From: Boswellia sacra
Taxonomy: Eukaryota > Streptophyta > Magnoliopsida > Sapindales > Burseraceae
Assembly (NCBI GenBank): GCA_013180625.2
Contig: SNVD02006168.1
Coordinates: forward strand, 124,001-188,000
Length of the DNA: 64,000 nt
Direction: 5' to 3'
Below the pieces are notes generated by a model, which saw nothing but the letters and a program-made list of their open reading frames with translations, had not been told where the DNA came from and made no database searches. Positions within the stretch are counted from its first letter, which is position 1. Each line of letters opens with the position of its first letter. The position numbers were made by a program, and so were the translations under genes. Positions 62,765 through 64,000 of this stretch are shown one piece after another.

Positions 62765-64000
62765 ATGGATTCAGAAACTCAGTTTACTGCAATCACTCCC
62801 CCTGTGTTCAATGGAACAAATTATCAACCATGGGCTGTTAAGATGGAAGCTTATCTCGATGCTAATGATCTGTGGGAAGCCGTAGAACAAGATTATGAAG
62901 TTCCTCTTTTACCCGACAATCCAACTATTGCGCAGATGAAAAATCACAAGGAGAGGAAGCAAAGAAAATCAAAAGCAAAATCCAACTTGTTCATGGCTGT
63001 CTCGCCTACTATTTTCAATAGAATAATGATGATGAAAACAGCCAAGGAAATCTGGGATTTCTTAAAGCAGGAGTATGAAGGAAACGAGAGGGTCAAAGGA
63101 ATGCGGGCGATGAATCTAATTAGAGAATTCGAGGTGCAAAAGATGAAGGAATCAGAAATAATTAAGGAGTACTCTGACAGATTGCTCGGCATCGCAAATA
63201 ATGTAAGACTCCTTGGTACTGACTTTTCTGATTCTAGGATTGTGCAAAAAATATTAGTCACAATTCCTGAAAAATTTGAGGCAACTATATCATCTTTGGA
63301 GAATTCAAAAGATCTGTCAAGCATCACCTTGGCAGAGGTGTTGAATGCGTTGCAGGCATATGAACAAAGGAGACTTATGAGGCAAGAAGGAACTGTAGAC
63401 GGTGCTTTTCAAGCCAAGTTGCAGAGTAACAATGGTGGAAAAAACAACAAAAAGAAGCAGTATACTTACAGTAAGCCTAAAGGTTCTGCGGACAACAACA
63501 ACACTCAAACTTTTCCATCATGTCCTCACTGCAAAAAAACCAATCATCCGCAAAAGAGGTGCTGGTGGAGGCCAGATGCCAGATGCAACAAGTGTGGTCA
63601 GTTAGGACATATGGAAAAAATATGCAAGTCTCAACAGCGACAAGGAGAAGCTAAGGCTGCTCAAAATCAACAAGAAGAAGAGCAAATGTTCGTGGCGTCG
63701 TGTTTCACCAGTAACAGCTCAACTGAAAGCTGGTTGATCGATAGCGGTTGTACAAACCATATGACTTTTGATCGTGAACTCTTCAAAGAGCTTGATTAGA
63801 CTGCCATTTCCAGGGTTAGAATTGGAAATGGAGCATATATTGCTGTAAAAGGCAAAGGAACAGTGGCAATTCAAGGCCACGCAGGTTTGAAACTAATTCC
63901 TGATGTTTTATATGTTCCTGAAATTGATCAAAATCTTTTGAGTGTTGCTCAGCTTGTGGAAAAAGGATATAAAGTGCTATTTGAAAACAAAAACTGCATT
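62765..64000 (+). pseudogene. gag-protease part of second copia polyprotein, with a premature stop
   Basis: Open from 62765 to 63796. gag (UBN2-type: FNGTNYQPWAVKMEAYL, then LIREFEVQKMKESE), zinc-binding CPHCKKTNHPQKRC and zinc knuckle CNKCGQLGHMEKIC, then protease SWLIDSGCTNHMT. TAG at 63797-63799 interrupts the frame. The same frame continues (VRIGNGAYIAVKGKGT, LYVPEIDQNLLSVAQL), the normal region between protease and integrase, to the window end. The rest of pol is not visible. Confidence 0.9.

Larger units (their letters stand above)
62507..64000 (+). mobile_element. Second Ty1/copia retrotransposon, 5' part only
   Basis: A probable 155-bp LTR (62507-62661, TGTTAAG...CCAACA, TATA-like TATAAATTGAG at 62577-62587) is followed by an exact primer-binding site TGGTATCAGAGC (62665-62676) and a gag-pol start. 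It is unlike the first element in LTR and protein. The right end lies outside the window, so LTR length and target duplication cannot be checked. Confidence 0.85.

Overview
The window is nuclear DNA of a flowering plant. The genes are split by AT-rich introns, large introns and spacers carry transposable elements, and every recognisable protein belongs to a plant family. The protein flavour (CSLA mannan synthase, GAT1-like transporters, NUP214, PEX10 and polyamine-oxidase fragments) suggests a woody eudicot, perhaps Citrus-like; that last step is inference. GT-AG rules and protein family knowledge were used to join exons by eye, so exon edges may be off by a few bases.

Layout. 1-14 kb is a decayed, transposon-rich region with no intact gene. 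It holds, all on the + strand, exon fragments (with introns) resembling oligopeptidase A, polyamine oxidase, PEX10 and NUP214. A 4.0-kb CACTA transposon (2434-6437, target duplication GAT) carries fragments of at least two further host genes. A 1.8-kb solo LTR (6495-8326, target duplication CTTCC) lies just beyond it. 14-24 kb is repeat-rich: a degraded tRNA-Pro-like sequence, an LTR-like segment and a tandem triplication of a ~1.42-kb unit (16461-20734).

24-45 kb holds the three ordinary genes: an OTU-domain deubiquitinase (+, 24169-26926, with a GC-AG intron), a CSLA glucomannan mannosyltransferase (-, 33097-28787, 9 exons, 535 aa) and a nuclear DEAD-box-like protein that has lost ATPase motifs (-, 45042-39454, 7 exons, 577 aa). 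A 6.3-kb spacer between the last two contains no clear gene, only a candidate 45-codon ORF behind a TATA box.

47-62 kb is a tandem array of three GABA-transporter-1-like (AAAP family) genes. Copy 1 is a pseudogene (premature stop, exon 3 deleted, splice sites lost, TATA box lost). Copy 2 is intact (7 exons, 450 aa). Copy 3 is a pseudogene split in intron 3 by a young Ty1/copia element (55509-61141, 400-bp LTRs differing at 4 sites, target duplication TCTTG). The copia element has one nonsense codon and one frameshift, so it cannot make its full polyprotein itself. A second copia element starts at 62507 and runs off the window.

The points most worth a second look are the same-strand gene-fragment mosaic with the gene-carrying CACTA, the dense array of CCACGTCA (bZIP-type) motifs in the copia leader, the birth-and-death pattern of the transporter array, and the GC-AG intron in the OTU gene. 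I found no clear evidence of a wholly new type of system.
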